A stretch of 51,917 nucleotides of DNA from Alteromonadaceae bacterium (GTDB lineage Bacteria; Pseudomonadota; Gammaproteobacteria; Enterobacterales; Alteromonadaceae). Positions within the stretch are counted from its first letter, which is position 1; each line of letters starts with the position of its first letter. The notes under the pieces are model-generated. The model was not told the DNA's origin, made no database searches, and saw nothing but the letters and a program-made list of their open reading frames with translations. The stretch spans positions 1 to 51,917 of the forward strand of contig WKFJ01000026.1 of the NCBI GenBank assembly GCA_014872785.1, given 5' to 3'. Of this stretch, positions 26,852 to 35,028 are shown piece by piece. The position numbers were made by a program, and so were the translations under genes.

Positions 26852-26895
26852 TTTCACTTCATATATTTCAATCTGAAACATCTTTTTACAGATTT

Positions 26896-26942
26896 TGCAC
26901 CAAAATATTACACCTTCCTATCGAATGCACCTGTATGGTGCA
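26896..26942. promoter_or_regulatory. Tandem NtrC-binding sites upstream of glnK-amtB
   Basis: The right site, TGCACCTGTATGGTGCA (26926-26942), is a perfect TGCACC-N5-GGTGCA dyad. The left site, TGCACCAAAATATTACA (26896-26912), has one perfect half. Their centres are 30 bp apart, about three helical turns, and lie roughly 98 and 128 bp upstream of the predicted start site, which suits cooperative NtrC binding and looping to the sigma54 promoter. Confidence 0.9.
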
Positions 26943-26994
26943 ACGATTCTTTCGGTTATTCCTTTCCAAAAACGTAACTATATGAAAAATATAA

Positions 26995-27420
<426 letters not shown>

Positions 27421-27439
27421 GCACAACTAGGAGGATAAA

Positions 27440-28705
27440 ATGGAACAAGCTTTTCATCTTCAATACGCAATAGATACTTTCTACTTTTTAGTGTGCGGCG
27501 CACTTGTAATGTGGATGGCAGCAGGTTTTGCCATGCTCGAAGCAGGTTTAGTTCGCGCAAAAAACACAACTGAAATCTTAACTAAAAACGTCGCACTGTT
27601 CGCGATTTCCTGCACTATGTACATGGTGTGTGGATACATGATCATGTACGGTGGTAGCTGGTTCTTGGGCGGTATTGCTGACGTAGACGTGGCGTCTACA
27701 TTGAGCGATTTCGCTGCTCGCGAAGACGGCTTCGAGGGTGGTTCAATCTACTCTGGTGCATCTGACTTCTTCTTCCAAGTTGTATTTGTAGCAACTTGTA
27801 TGTCTATCGTATCTGGTGCGGTAGCGGAGCGTATGAAGTTATGGGCATTCTTAATTTTCGCAGTATTCATGACTGGTTTCATCTACCCAATGGAAGGTAG
27901 CTGGACTTGGGGCGGCAACGCGGTATTTGGTATGTATACTCTAGGCGACCTTGGATTCTCTGACTTCGCAGGTTCAGGTATCGTACACATGGCTGGTGCA
28001 GCTGCTGCTCTTGCAGGTGTATTGTTGCTTGGTGCTCGTAAAGGTAAATACGGTGCAGACGGCAAAGTCAACGCAATTCCAGGTGCTAACCTTCCTCTAG
28101 CTACGCTAGGTACCTTCATCCTTTGGATGGGTTGGTTCGGCTTCAACGGTGGTTCAGTGCTTAAGCTAGGTGACATCGCGAACGCTAACTCTGTTGCGAT
28201 GGTTTTCCTTAACACTAATGCAGCTGCAGCTGGTGGTTCTATTGCCGCACTAATACTAGCAAAGGTTCTATTTAAGAAAGCGGACCTAACTATGGCACTT
28301 AATGGTGCGCTAGCAGGTCTAGTTGCGATTACTGCCGAACCTTCAACGCCAACTGCTCTAGAAGCAACAATAATCGGCGCTGTGGGCGGTATCATCGTTG
28401 TATTCTCTATCGTTGGCCTAGATAAACTTAAGATTGACGATCCCGTAGGTGCTATCTCTGTTCACGGTACTGTAGGTCTATTCGGTCTATTGGTTGTACC
28501 TCTTACAAATTCAGGTTCAACCTTCACTGGTCAAATTATCGGTGCACTTACCATCTTTGTATGGGTATTCGTAGCAAGCTTCATCGTATGGTTCGTACTG
28601 AAAACTATCATGGGTATCCGTGTTAGTGAAGAAGACGAATACGAAGGTCTTGATAAGGTTGATTGTGGCCTTGAAGCATACCCAGATTTTAGCGTTAAAG
28701 GCTAA
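27440..28705 (+). CDS. amtB: Ammonium transporter AmtB
   Basis: A 421-residue integral membrane protein with eleven predicted helices. It conducts ammonia/ammonium across the inner membrane as a trimer. The family features AGFAMLEAGLVRAKN near the N-terminus, the pore histidine pair in GSGIVHMAG and ISVHGTVGLFG, and the DDPVGAISVHG signature are all present. It has no cleaved signal peptide, unlike E. coli AmtB. A GGAGG Shine-Dalgarno precedes the ATG. It is translated after glnK in the same NtrC/sigma54-driven transcript, which appears to run on into a structured 3' region. Confidence 0.96.
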   Translation: MEQAFHLQYAIDTFYFLVCGALVMWMAAGFAMLEAGLVRAKNTTEILTKNVALFAISCTMYMVCGYMIMYGGSWFLGGIADVDVASTLSDFAAREDGFEGGSIYSGASDFFFQVVFVATCMSIVSGAVAERMKLWAFLIFAVFMTGFIYPMEGSWTWGGNAVFGMYTLGDLGFSDFAGSGIVHMAGAAAALAGVLLLGARKGKYGADGKVNAIPGANLPLATLGTFILWMGWFGFNGGSVLKLGDIANANSVAMVFLNTNAAAAGGSIAALILAKVLFKKADLTMALNGALAGLVAITAEPSTPTALEATIIGAVGGIIVVFSIVGLDKLKIDDPVGAISVHGTVGLFGLLVVPLTNSGSTFTGQIIGALTIFVWVFVASFIVWFVLKTIMGIRVSEEDEYEGLDKVDCGLEAYPDFSVKG

Positions 28706-28719
28706 GTTTGAAGGAAACT

Positions 28720-28892
28720 TTCACACGGATGTGAACTATAAAGTTTTAAACACCCAGAAGATGGAACTACTAATAACAACAAGGATATAGGATTTGCCTG
28801 TCGGTGATATCGGCAGGCTTTCAGCGTTCCTGCGGGAACAGATAGCTTTATGCTATATGCCCTTTTCCCCAGCCAATTTGGCTGGGGTTTTT
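28720..28892 (+). ncRNA. Structured 3' region of the glnK-amtB transcript; candidate small RNA
   Basis: Five small hairpins follow one another after the amtB stop: TTCACA/TGTGAA (28720-28735), GCCTGTCG/CGGCAGGC (28796-28818), GTTCC with a TGCG (UNCG-type) loop and GGAAC (28826-28839), ATAGC/GCTAT (28842-28856), and the terminator CCCCAGCC/GGCTGGGG (28867-28887) followed by a T-rich tail. A short RNA from ~28790 to the terminator would resemble 3'-UTR-derived Hfq-binding RNAs. No promoter is proposed, so processing from the mRNA is the likely source. No known RNA family was recognised. Confidence 0.4.
28867..28892 (+). terminator. Terminator of glnK-amtB
   Basis: CCCCAGCC pairs perfectly with GGCTGGGG around a 5-base loop and runs into a T5-C-T5 tail. 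It lies 160 bases after the amtB stop, so the transcript has an unusually long 3' region. Confidence 0.9.
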
Positions 28893-29051
28893 CTTTTTGG
28901 CGTCGTTCTTGGCCTTTATGCTTCATTGTCTTCATCAGCCACCCAAGTCATGTATTGCTTATACACTCCTTGGGCTGTCTGCTTTCGACGGCTTCGCCTA
29001 AAGACCAATTACTAAAGCAAAAAAGATTAATGCCCATGACCTTTTCTTACG

Positions 29052-29281
29052 TGGAGAGCTGCCTTGCTGGAAATAAAACTACTTAGCCAAAACTAAGAAT
29101 GTTGAGACTGTTTCTGAAATTGCGGCTTGGCTGAGTTAGCCAAAATAGTTCGAGTCGCAATTATTGATAACAATGGCGAGAACGGCTTTGCTGGAAATAA
29201 AACTACTTAGATAAAACTAAGAATGTTGAGACTGCTTCTGAAATTGCGGCTCAGCTGTGCAGAGGCTGAGTTAGCCAAAAT
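29052..29281. repeat. Two imperfect tandem copies of a ~124-bp sequence, with a third degenerate trace
   Basis: A 64-bp core at 29064-29127 recurs at 29188-29251 with three substitutions; homology continues through GGCTGAGTTAGCCAAAAT in both copies, with an ~11-bp insertion in the second. A weak third trace (TTTTTTAAATTTGCAGCTTAGC) lies at ~29296. Each copy holds two hairpins, CTTAG/CTAAG (29082-29097 and 29206-29221) and GGCT/AGCC; two of the three core substitutions fall in the CTTAG hairpin loop. No open reading frame or transposase is associated. The rest of the 28706-29416 gap shows nothing else I can name. Confidence 0.8.
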
Positions 29282-29416
29282 CATTTAGGTCGGGATGTTT
29301 TTTAAATTTGCAGCTTAGCTATGCATTAGTATCTGATTATTTTTTTAGATCTTTATCTCTCGCTTTGCTTTATATATTGTTTATCAGTCAATCAGTTAGA
29401 TATAGGTAACGCTTTT

Positions 29417-31138
29417 ATGGCCGTCAGTCGGGTTAGGGAATGGTTTTATTCAGCATCTAGAGTTTTGGGGGCGGGGTGTTTATTTTTCACGATGGCAAAT
29501 GCCCAGGCTTATGACAGAATTACCGGGCATCACTTTGCCAGTCGTTCTGAAGTTATCGCGCAAAATGGGATGGCGGCAACTAGCCAACCTCTAGCAACCC
29601 AAGTGGCCTTAGATATTTTAAAAAAGGGCGGTAATGCGATTGACGCGGCAATTGCGGCAAATGCGATGTTAGGGCTCGTTGAACCCACAGGCTGTGGCAT
29701 TGGCGGTGATCTCTACGCAATCGTTTGGGATGCCAAAGACAAGAAGCTGCATGGCTTAAATGCATCCGGCCGCTCACCCAAATCCCTCACAATGGAGCAT
29801 TTCAAAAAGCTAGAATTAGAAAAAATACCTTCTTATGGTGCGTTACCCGTGAGTGTGCCAGGTGCTGTTGACGGTTGGTATATGTTGCACGACAAGTTTG
29901 GCAAGCTACCTATGGCTGAATTGCTTTCACCTGCCATTGAGTATGCGCGCAATGGTTTCCCTGTGTCAGAACTAATAGCTTACTACTTTGAATTGAATAA
30001 AAAACGCATAGGGCACTACCCCGGCTTTGCCGAGACTTTTATGCCTACTGGCGATGTGCCTAAAAAAGGGGAGATCTTTCGTAATCCCAACCTAGCGTCT
30101 ACCTATGAAAAATTAGCGACGGGTGGCAGAGATGCTTTTTACAAAGGCGATATTGCCCGTGTTATTAGTGCGTTCATGAAAGAGCAAGGTGGTTTCTTGG
30201 AATACAAAGATCTCGCCAATCACACCTCTGAGTGGGTAGAACCTCTATCGACAAGTTATCGCGGTTATGATGTATGGGAATTGCCGCCCAATGGCCAAGG
30301 TATAGCTGCGCTGCAAATACTCAATACAATGGAACTGTTTGATGTTGAGGGGCTTGGCTACGGCAGTTCTGAATACGTGCACGCATTTGTCGAATCTAAA
30401 AAATTAGCATTTGAAGACAGAGCTAGGTTTTACTCGGATCCTGCATTTAATAACCTGCCGATTAACATGTTAATTTCTAAAGAGTATGCAAAAGAGCGTT
30501 TCGCGCTTATCGACGCAGAGAAAGCGGCTAAACGTTATGATGCAGGTCCATACGAGGGCGACACCATTTATCTAACTACAGCTGACAAAGACGGCAATAT
30601 GGTGTCGTTAATTCAAAGTAATTATCGAGGTATGGGGTCAGGCATGATCCCCACCGAATTGGGGTTCGTGTTGCAAAACCGCGGAGAATTGTTTGCGCTT
30701 CAAGACGATCATTTCAACGCTTATGCGCCAGAAAAGCGCCCATTTCACACTATTATTCCCGCCTTTATTACCCACCGTGGTAAACCATGGGTAAGTTTTG
30801 GTGTTATGGGCGGCGGCGCGCAACCACAAATGCATGCTCAGGTAGTCATGAACCTTATCGATTTTGGTATGAATTTGCAGGAAGCCGGTGATGCACCTCG
30901 TATCTTACATTCCGGTTCCAGCCAACCGACGGGAGAAATGATGGAAGACGGTGGTTATGTTAGCTTAGAAAATGGCTTTGGAAATGGAGCACGCAGGAGT
31001 CTAGTGCAAAAAGGACATACTCTGCGTGAAGTTAGTGGTTGGTTTGGTGGCTACCAAGCCATCATGCGAGATCCGAAAACAGGCGTGTACTACGGCGCTT
31101 CAGAAAGTCGTAAAGATGGTCATGCAGCGGGTTACTAA
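29417..31138 (+). CDS. ggt: Gamma-glutamyltransferase
   Basis: A 573-residue exported proenzyme with a signal peptide (cleavage near NAQA, ~residue 35). It cleaves or transfers the gamma-glutamyl group of glutathione and related compounds in the periplasm. The large-subunit signature is GLNASGRSPKS; autocleavage should occur before T383 in GDTIYLTTADKDGN, which becomes the N-terminal nucleophile of the small subunit; the glycine pair lies in VMGGGAQPQ. Family members often have T-x-H-x-S/T at the cleavage site, and here the run T-I-Y-L-T-T differs, so activity deserves a test. Single gene. Confidence 0.87.
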   Translation: MAVSRVREWFYSASRVLGAGCLFFTMANAQAYDRITGHHFASRSEVIAQNGMAATSQPLATQVALDILKKGGNAIDAAIAANAMLGLVEPTGCGIGGDLYAIVWDAKDKKLHGLNASGRSPKSLTMEHFKKLELEKIPSYGALPVSVPGAVDGWYMLHDKFGKLPMAELLSPAIEYARNGFPVSELIAYYFELNKKRIGHYPGFAETFMPTGDVPKKGEIFRNPNLASTYEKLATGGRDAFYKGDIARVISAFMKEQGGFLEYKDLANHTSEWVEPLSTSYRGYDVWELPPNGQGIAALQILNTMELFDVEGLGYGSSEYVHAFVESKKLAFEDRARFYSDPAFNNLPINMLISKEYAKERFALIDAEKAAKRYDAGPYEGDTIYLTTADKDGNMVSLIQSNYRGMGSGMIPTELGFVLQNRGELFALQDDHFNAYAPEKRPFHTIIPAFITHRGKPWVSFGVMGGGAQPQMHAQVVMNLIDFGMNLQEAGDAPRILHSGSSQPTGEMMEDGGYVSLENGFGNGARRSLVQKGHTLREVSGWFGGYQAIMRDPKTGVYYGASESRKDGHAAGY

Positions 31139-31235
31139 TTCGCTGCAATAGCTCATACTCACTTTATTATTCTACTAGTTGAGGTATGCTTGTAATTAAT
31201 CATTCATAAAAGAATAAGCCTCAAAAGAGAGTGAT

Positions 31236-32162
31236 ATGCCGCAACCACAAAAAGGCATCTGCGCTGAACCGAATTTACATGCCTTATATTTGATGTTTAA
31301 TGTTATTGATGAGCAAGACGACATCATCAGATCCAAGCTTGCACAGATCCTCAATATCTTTGAACACTACGACGAAGAACATTACGAGGCAATGATCTCT
31401 GGCGTCGTAGCGGTGGGCACCAATTACTGGATGGAACTTTATCCTGGCGGCATTCCCAAAGAACTCGCACCTTTTCCTGATATGCATTGCGATGACCGCC
31501 ATGCGCCCGTTGTGCCAAGCGACTTATTTATACAAATTAGAGCGGATAGAGCCGACATATGTCACGCCATAGGGGTAGACGTATACGAACTTCTTAAAGG
31601 TCATGTTGAACTACTTGAGCAGGTTAAAGGTTTTAGATACTTAGATGGTCGCGACTTAACGGGGTTTGTTGATGGAACCGAAAATCCTAAAGGTATGCAC
31701 AAGTTGGATGTGGCTATCGTCGGAGACGAGGATCCTTCATACACGGGTGGCAGTTATATTCACATTCAACGCTACAGGCACAATCTAGATAATTGGAATC
31801 AAGTCCCTGTAGAAAAGCAAGAACAAATCATGGGACGTACCAAGTCCGATGACGTAGAATTCTTGTCTCATAAAAAAGCTCGCTATGCTCATACCAAGCG
31901 CACAAGTTTGAAAGACGATGACGGGAACAGTATTGAGATACTGCGCCAAAGTATGCCTTATGGAAATATGAAGGTTCAGGGATTATTTTTTGTATCGTGC
32001 GCGAAGAGCAGTCGGCCGTTCACGCAAATGCTCGAAAGTATGATTTTTGGCGATGAAACGGGCACATATGACAAGATTTTGGATTTTACAACCGCTGAGA
32101 CTGGGGCAGCTTATTTTGCGCCATCTATTGATTTTATTCGCAAACAAGGGGACATGTCCTAA
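31236..32162 (+). CDS. Dyp-type heme peroxidase, YfeX-like
   Basis: A 308-residue cytoplasmic peroxidase without a Tat signal or encapsulin-targeting tail, like the YfeX class. The distal-site Asp is D146 in TGFVDGTENP (the G-x-x-D-G motif), the proximal heme ligand is probably H219 in YAHTKRTS, and the distal Arg is probably R237 in EILRQSMPYG. It would oxidise porphyrinogens or dyes with hydrogen peroxide; the natural substrate is not known. A GAGAG ribosome site precedes the ATG. It is a single gene between ggt and the pseudo-receiver gene. Confidence 0.88.
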   Translation: MPQPQKGICAEPNLHALYLMFNVIDEQDDIIRSKLAQILNIFEHYDEEHYEAMISGVVAVGTNYWMELYPGGIPKELAPFPDMHCDDRHAPVVPSDLFIQIRADRADICHAIGVDVYELLKGHVELLEQVKGFRYLDGRDLTGFVDGTENPKGMHKLDVAIVGDEDPSYTGGSYIHIQRYRHNLDNWNQVPVEKQEQIMGRTKSDDVEFLSHKKARYAHTKRTSLKDDDGNSIEILRQSMPYGNMKVQGLFFVSCAKSSRPFTQMLESMIFGDETGTYDKILDFTTAETGAAYFAPSIDFIRKQGDMS

Positions 32163-32325
32163 GCCCTCGCTGCATTCCAAAACCCTATTCCATTCTTCTT
32201 GGTAATCTATTTGACCGACTGGTCCAAATGTAGGACATAGCTTACATAAAGTGTGGAATATGGCGCATTTCGGTACGCATTTCCCTCATCTATTCTTTTA
32301 GTCTATTTATCTTTTATGTCGAATT

Positions 32326-33552
32326 ATGAATTTTTCTCCAGTTAAGGTTTGCTGCGTAGGCCATCATCCGTCCTTGAATGCTGTTGCGGCATTGAATTCC
32401 AGTTCTTTGCTTGTACAACAAGTCGAGCAAGTGGAAATGGGGTTACCGGTCGAGCTCGAAAAACAAAACTTTGACTTGGTCATCATACAAACCAGCAATC
32501 GCTTACAATGGCAAACAATGTTGCCTGGCTTAATTCGCTTTCCTAATATCGCCATCATTAACGCCGCACCTGAAATTGCTACAAGCGACATTTATCAAGC
32601 TGGCGTTAACGTTGTTTTTCCTTTTGATATTAGCGAGAAAGCGGTAATCGACTGGGTGACTTTACAAACGACTCGATTACAGGAAGCGCGTCGATTACAG
32701 TTAGATTCTCAGATGGCAACGCAAACCGCCACCATAGCAATGACCAACTCAAGCGAATTGGGCAGAGTAATCCAGTTCATTGAAAACTCTTATGAGCTAA
32801 AAACGGGGTTTGCTTTGGCCAAAGGTGTTTTTCAACTACTCAATTCATTAGAACTAAAGTCTAGTCTTGTATTTCGTTGGCAAGACGGTGCGGTAGACTA
32901 CTTCACGTGTGAACGTGGCTCTGTGCCAGAAACCGAACGGAATATCTTAAGTCAGTTTTCAAGCAGTGGTCGAATCATCGACTTTAGCTGCCGTACATTA
33001 GTGAACTTTCCAAAAGTGTCTATGTTAGTGAAAAACATGCCGATAGAAGACGAGCAGAAGTACGGCAGACTGAAAGATTTAATGCCATCTATATTGGGGG
33101 CAGTGAACACTAAACTTGAGTTGTTAGACCAAGAAAAACTGATGTATTCCAACGCATGCGATACCATTTTGGCTTTTAACCAGTTTAGAACGGCGTTATT
33201 CAAACTTGCTAAAGCTCAAAATGAACATAATACGGCAGCGCTTAATGACCTTATTGATATGAAAACGCGCATTTTTGATAGCTTACCTACGTTAGGTCTT
33301 GATGATGATCAGGAACGTTTTATCGAAACAGCACTAGACGATGCGTTAGAGAAGGTGGCGTTATCATTTCAAGAATCATCAACCCATACAGCGGGTTTAC
33401 TATTGACCGTTGAAGACGTGAAGACCCTTAGCAATCGACTTGAAGATATTTCTCAATCACTCGCACCGACACCAGAAGAGTTGGCTATGCCTAGTATGGA
33501 TGACTTCGTCACAGATGACATTGATGAAACTGACGACATTGAATTGTTTTAG
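32326..33552 (+). CDS. Pseudo-receiver protein with GAF-like and helical regions, unknown function
   Basis: A 408-residue soluble protein I do not recognise. Residues 5-115 have the strand/helix rhythm of a response-regulator receiver, but strand 3 reads FDLVIIQTSN where the phosphorylated Asp should be, and strand 5 reads VVFPFD with no Lys, so phosphorylation is not expected. Residues ~145-280 (SSLVFRWQDGAVDYFTCERG onward) look GAF-like. Residues ~285-390 are helical, and the tail is strongly acidic, ending DDIELF. It probably binds another protein rather than DNA, since no DNA-binding motif is visible. It has its own terminator. No Shine-Dalgarno is clear. Confidence 0.5.
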   Translation: MNFSPVKVCCVGHHPSLNAVAALNSSSLLVQQVEQVEMGLPVELEKQNFDLVIIQTSNRLQWQTMLPGLIRFPNIAIINAAPEIATSDIYQAGVNVVFPFDISEKAVIDWVTLQTTRLQEARRLQLDSQMATQTATIAMTNSSELGRVIQFIENSYELKTGFALAKGVFQLLNSLELKSSLVFRWQDGAVDYFTCERGSVPETERNILSQFSSSGRIIDFSCRTLVNFPKVSMLVKNMPIEDEQKYGRLKDLMPSILGAVNTKLELLDQEKLMYSNACDTILAFNQFRTALFKLAKAQNEHNTAALNDLIDMKTRIFDSLPTLGLDDDQERFIETALDDALEKVALSFQESSTHTAGLLLTVEDVKTLSNRLEDISQSLAPTPEELAMPSMDDFVTDDIDETDDIELF

Positions 33553-33566
33553 TATCGACGAAAACG

Positions 33567-33595
33567 AAAAAGGGCTCTTGAAGAGCCCTTTTTTT
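33567..33595 (+). terminator. Terminator after the pseudo-receiver gene
   Basis: AAAAAGGGCTCTT pairs with AAGAGCCCTTTTT around a minimal GA loop, followed by further T residues. It may also serve the convergent M16 peptidase operon. Confidence 0.9.
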
Positions 33596-33630
33596 GGGTA
33601 AGCCAAAAAAAGGGCGCGGTTAGAGCTTAC

Positions 33631-35028
33631 TCAGAGTGCATACCCTGGCGTCTTTATTTCAATTTCTGTCACTTCACCATATTTTTTCAAAACGTCTCTA
33701 ATTTCTTCTGCTTTGCCAATTACAGTGAATTGCAGGTTATCCTGAGGGAAGTACTTTTTAATAAGCGTTTTGGTTTGGGCTTCATCAATAGCATCGATAT
33801 TCTGTTCGAACTCATTAATGAAAGACTCGTCAAAACCGTATATATGCATGCGACCAAGTAAGCTTGCTAATTCGGAGCTGGTCTCATATCGAGGAGGAAA
33901 TTGTCCCTTTACGTAAGCTTTCGCCGATTTCAATGTTTCAGCATCAACTCCCTGTTCCCATAGTCTACTGTATGTCTTAAGCGCCAAATCAATTGCCGCC
34001 TCAGTAGTATCATTGGCAGTGAAAGTTGATATATAGAATATGCCAGCCTCTTTATAGTTCAAAAAGCGGCTTCTGGCTCCGTAGGTTAGTCCTGAGTTAA
34101 CTCTTAACTCGTCGTTAAGCCATGAGGTAAATCTACCGCCTAAAATAGTATTGAGTACGTTTAGCGCGACGAAGTCAGGGTTGCTTCTGGGCACTCCTGC
34201 ACCACCGATAAGAAAGGTACTTTCGCGGGCATCATCTTTATTTACCAACAGTACCCTTGGTTTATCAAATGCTGCAACTTCCTTAAAACTAGGACGCTTC
34301 GGTAAAGGTTGCTCAGCCTTCCAGTCGCCAAAGAGAGTAGTGAGCTTGTTCGACATTTTTTTACTTTCAAAATCACCTGCGACCACAATGGCAATGTTGG
34401 CAGGTTGATAATGTGCACCGTAAAACGTTTTTAAACTCTTAATATCCGCAGCTTCAACACTTGATTCATCTCCACCTACGACGGCACGGTAAGGGTGCTC
34501 AGGAAAAATCATCTGCATAAAATAATTTCTTATAACGGAGTTCGGACTTTCTTTCTGGCGTTTTAATGTGCCGAGGTAACGATTCTTATATTTGTTGAAC
34601 TCTTCTTCGTCAAAGCGGGGAGAGCGCAGAACCTCTGCCAAAATCGCTAGCATTTCATCCTGATCTTTTTTGGCAAATGATGCACTCAATTCGCTGTAGT
34701 CCAGGGATGCATCTGTGTAAAATTGTGCACCAACAAACTCCAGGGCAGACTCAAGCGACTTTTTGTCTAAAGAACGGGTGCCAAACATTAGGTTGTCACT
34801 CGTCATTTGTGCGAGCCCGGCAACTTTGCCATCAAAAATAGCTCCTGAGCCGATGACAACGTTTACATCAATCATGGGCACTTCGCTTTGCTGCATCAAA
34901 TACAGCGTCAATCCGTTATCCAGCGTCGTCTTACTGTATTCGGGCATTGAGAATTGGCTCTTTGCGTTGCTAACACTCGACAGCAATACAATTAAAACGG
35001 CCGATAGTATCTTATAAATCGTTTTCAT
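33631..35028 (-). CDS. M16-family peptidase-like protein lacking the zinc motif
   Basis: A 465-residue exported protein (signal peptide to ~SNA, residue 22) with the two-lobed M16 fold: an N-terminal domain GLTLYLMQQSEVPMIDVNVV and a C-terminal lobe with GGRFTSWLNDELRVNSGLTYG, the R/Y substrate-binding motif. Where H-x-x-E-H should stand it reads GLAQMTSDNLMFGT, so it cannot bind catalytic zinc and is a non-catalytic partner, as in the mitochondrial processing peptidase and PqqL-type pairs. A strong AAGGAGG precedes its ATG, which overlaps the end of the upstream M16 gene by 17 bases. Confidence 0.88.
   Translation of the reverse strand: MKTIYKILSAVLIVLLSSVSNAKSQFSMPEYSKTTLDNGLTLYLMQQSEVPMIDVNVVIGSGAIFDGKVAGLAQMTSDNLMFGTRSLDKKSLESALEFVGAQFYTDASLDYSELSASFAKKDQDEMLAILAEVLRSPRFDEEEFNKYKNRYLGTLKRQKESPNSVIRNYFMQMIFPEHPYRAVVGGDESSVEAADIKSLKTFYGAHYQPANIAIVVAGDFESKKMSNKLTTLFGDWKAEQPLPKRPSFKEVAAFDKPRVLLVNKDDARESTFLIGGAGVPRSNPDFVALNVLNTILGGRFTSWLNDELRVNSGLTYGARSRFLNYKEAGIFYISTFTANDTTEAAIDLALKTYSRLWEQGVDAETLKSAKAYVKGQFPPRYETSSELASLLGRMHIYGFDESFINEFEQNIDAIDEAQTKTLIKKYFPQDNLQFTVIGKAEEIRDVLKKYGEVTEIEIKTPGYAL

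Noticed and set aside
27883..28395. 170-codon open frame opposite amtB
   Set aside because: It is rich in Ala and Pro and has no ribosome site; it is the complement of a strongly conserved membrane protein frame and an effect of its codon use.
28794..29086. Overlapping 73- and 78-codon frames downstream of amtB
   Set aside because: They run through a strong terminator and several hairpins and lack ribosome sites.
29052..29281. Insertion sequence remnant
   Set aside because: No terminal inverted repeats, target duplication or transposase fragment can be seen; kept only as a tandem repeat.
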